Assembly: GCA_040007035.1 (NCBI GenBank)
Contig: JBDTVU010000004.1
Coordinates: 6,949 to 70,948, forward strand
DNA: 64,000 bases
Reading direction: 5' to 3'
Source of the DNA: CAIWHR01 sp040007035
Lineage (GTDB): Bacteria; Pseudomonadota; Gammaproteobacteria; Burkholderiales; Casimicrobiaceae
The notes under the pieces are model-generated. The model did not search any database. It was not told the origin of the DNA and saw only the letters and a program-made list of their open reading frames with translations. Of the stretch, positions 63,061 to 64,000 are shown one piece after another (within the stretch, counting starts at the first letter, position 1; each line of letters starts with the position of its first letter). Made by a program: the position numbers and the translations under genes.

Positions 63061-64000
63061 ATGTGCGGCATTGTCGGCGCGGCGTCGAACGCCAACGTCG
63101 TCCCGCTCCTGATCGACGGCATCCGCCGGCTCGAGTATCGCGGCTACGATTCGACCGGGCTCGCGGTGATCGGCGGCGCCGGCACCGCGCGCATCGAGCG
63201 GCTGGTGAGCACCGCGCGCGTCGCCGACCTCGCGGCGCAGGCCGAGGCGACGAAGCTTTCGGGCACCACCGGCATCTCGCACACGCGGTGGGCGACGCAC
63301 GGCGCGCCGACGCCGGTCAACGCGCATCCGCACACGTCGGGCGGCGAGATCGCGATCGCGCACAACGGCATCATCGAGAACTTCGAGCCGCTGCGCGAGC
63401 GGTTGAAGGCGCAGGGCTACACGTTCGCGACACAGACCGACAGCGAGGTCATCGCCCACCTCGTCCACGCCCACTGGCACGCGCCAGGCGGCGGCGACCT
63501 GCTGCGCGCGGTGCAGGCGGCGATCGCCGAATTCCACGGCGCCTATGCGATCGCGGTGATCTCGGCGCGCGAGCCGGGCCGCGTCGTCGCCGCACGCGCG
63601 GGCAGCCCGCTCGTCGTCGGGCTCGGCGCCGACGACCATTTCGTCGCCTCCGACGCCGCGGCGCTGCTGTCGGTCACCCGCCGCGTCGCGTATCTGGAGG
63701 AAGGCGACGTCGCCGACGTGCGGCGCGAGGGCTACGCGATCTACGACGCGCGCGGCACGAAGGTCGAGCGCGTCGTAGTGACCGTCGAGGCATCGGGCGC
63801 CGCGGCCGAGCTGGGGCCGTACCGCCATTTCATGCAGAAGGAGATCTTCGAGCAGCCGCGGGCGGTGGCCGACACGCTCGAAGGCGTGGCCGGCATCAGC
63901 GCTGACCTGTTCGGCGCGGCGGCCGAAAGCGTGCTCGCGCGGGTCGACAGCGTGCTGATCCTCGCCTGCGGCACCAGCTACTACTCGAGCCTCGTCGCCA
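63061..64000 (+). CDS. glmS: Glucosamine-6-phosphate synthase GlmS, cut by window edge
   Basis: GlmS makes glucosamine-6-phosphate from fructose-6-phosphate and glutamine, the first step of amino-sugar synthesis. The visible 313 codons cover the N-terminal glutaminase domain. The nucleophile is Cys2 (MCGIVGAASN), followed by LLIDGIRRLEYRGYDSTGLA, HTRWATHGAPTPVNAHPH and the linker MQKEIFEQPRAVADTLEG. The start of the first SIS domain (SVLILACGTSYYSSLVA) is also present. The rest (family about 605-610 residues) lies outside. No glmS ribozyme is expected or seen; the gene is 7 bp after glmU. Confidence 0.96.
   Translation, partial: MCGIVGAASNANVVPLLIDGIRRLEYRGYDSTGLAVIGGAGTARIERLVSTARVADLAAQAEATKLSGTTGISHTRWATHGAPTPVNAHPHTSGGEIAIAHNGIIENFEPLRERLKAQGYTFATQTDSEVIAHLVHAHWHAPGGGDLLRAVQAAIAEFHGAYAIAVISAREPGRVVAARAGSPLVVGLGADDHFVASDAAALLSVTRRVAYLEEGDVADVRREGYAIYDARGTKVERVVVTVEASGAAAELGPYRHFMQKEIFEQPRAVADTLEGVAGISADLFGAAAESVLARVDSVLILACGTSYYSSLVA

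Overview
The window reads as about 64 kb of chromosome from a high-GC betaproteobacterium, close to its replication origin. The evidence is gene order and family content: dnaA-dnaN-gyrB with no recF between dnaN and gyrB; rpmH-rnpA-yidD-yidC-mnmE on the other side of dnaA; mnmG-rsmG-parA-parB with two parS sites; an eight-gene F-type ATP synthase operon plus atpI; def-fmt-rsmB-DUF4390-ntrY-ntrX; a GTP-type PEP carboxykinase; and glmU-glmS. No rRNA, tRNA, CRISPR array, insertion sequence or prophage was seen. Coding density is high, and most genes are ordinary core genes.

Layout. 1-3.3 kb: coaD (cut by the left edge) and rsmD on the minus strand, divergent from ftsY and rpoH. rpoH has a CIRCE operator laid over its promoter. 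3.3-12.5 kb, minus strand: a chain read as def, fmt, a 46-codon htpX remnant, rsmB, a DUF4390 gene, ntrY, ntrX and kup. 12.6-17.9 kb, plus strand: a LysM protein, dprA and topB. 17.9-21.1 kb, minus strand: a subtilase-like remnant and a two-gene pentose-acid (Weimberg-type) pair. 21.1-26.4 kb, minus strand: gyrB, dnaN and dnaA, with DnaA boxes at the dnaA and dnaN promoters. 26.7-32.5 kb, plus strand: rpmH, rnpA, yidD, yidC, mnmE, an AbrB-family membrane protein and a Tam-like methyltransferase, mostly with overlapping stop and start codons. 32.6-35.4 kb: pckG, a textbook terminator, and a PfkB-family kinase. 35.4-40.3 kb: the parS region and mnmG-rsmG-parA-parB. 40.3-42.4 kb: a peroxiredoxin and an unusual pair of a beta-propeller protein and a ubiquitin-fold protein. 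42.5-49.6 kb: the atp operon. 49.6-56.4 kb: an acyl-CoA/phosphate acyltransferase fusion behind a palindromic operator, fumC, an M20 amidohydrolase, glpD and a HAD phosphatase. 56.4-61.5 kb, minus strand: a zinc-ribbon/Yip1-like membrane protein, a divergent enolase coupled to an APH-type kinase, and an orphan ParA ATPase, with one small plus-strand hypothetical gene. 61.7-64 kb: glmU and the start of glmS.

Functionally the window combines replication start (dnaA, dnaN, gyrB), segregation (parA, parB, parS), protein targeting and membrane insertion (ftsY, yidC, yidD), tRNA/rRNA modification (mnmE, mnmG, rsmB, rsmD, rsmG), energy conversion (atp genes, fumC, pckG, glpD) and cell-wall precursor supply (glmU, glmS). 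No complete new defence or mobile system was recognised. The most interesting items are the CIRCE-controlled rpoH, a response regulator with an apparently dead ATPase domain, the htpX relic, the enolase-like/kinase pair, the propeller/ubiquitin-fold pair, and the operator in front of the acyltransferase fusion.
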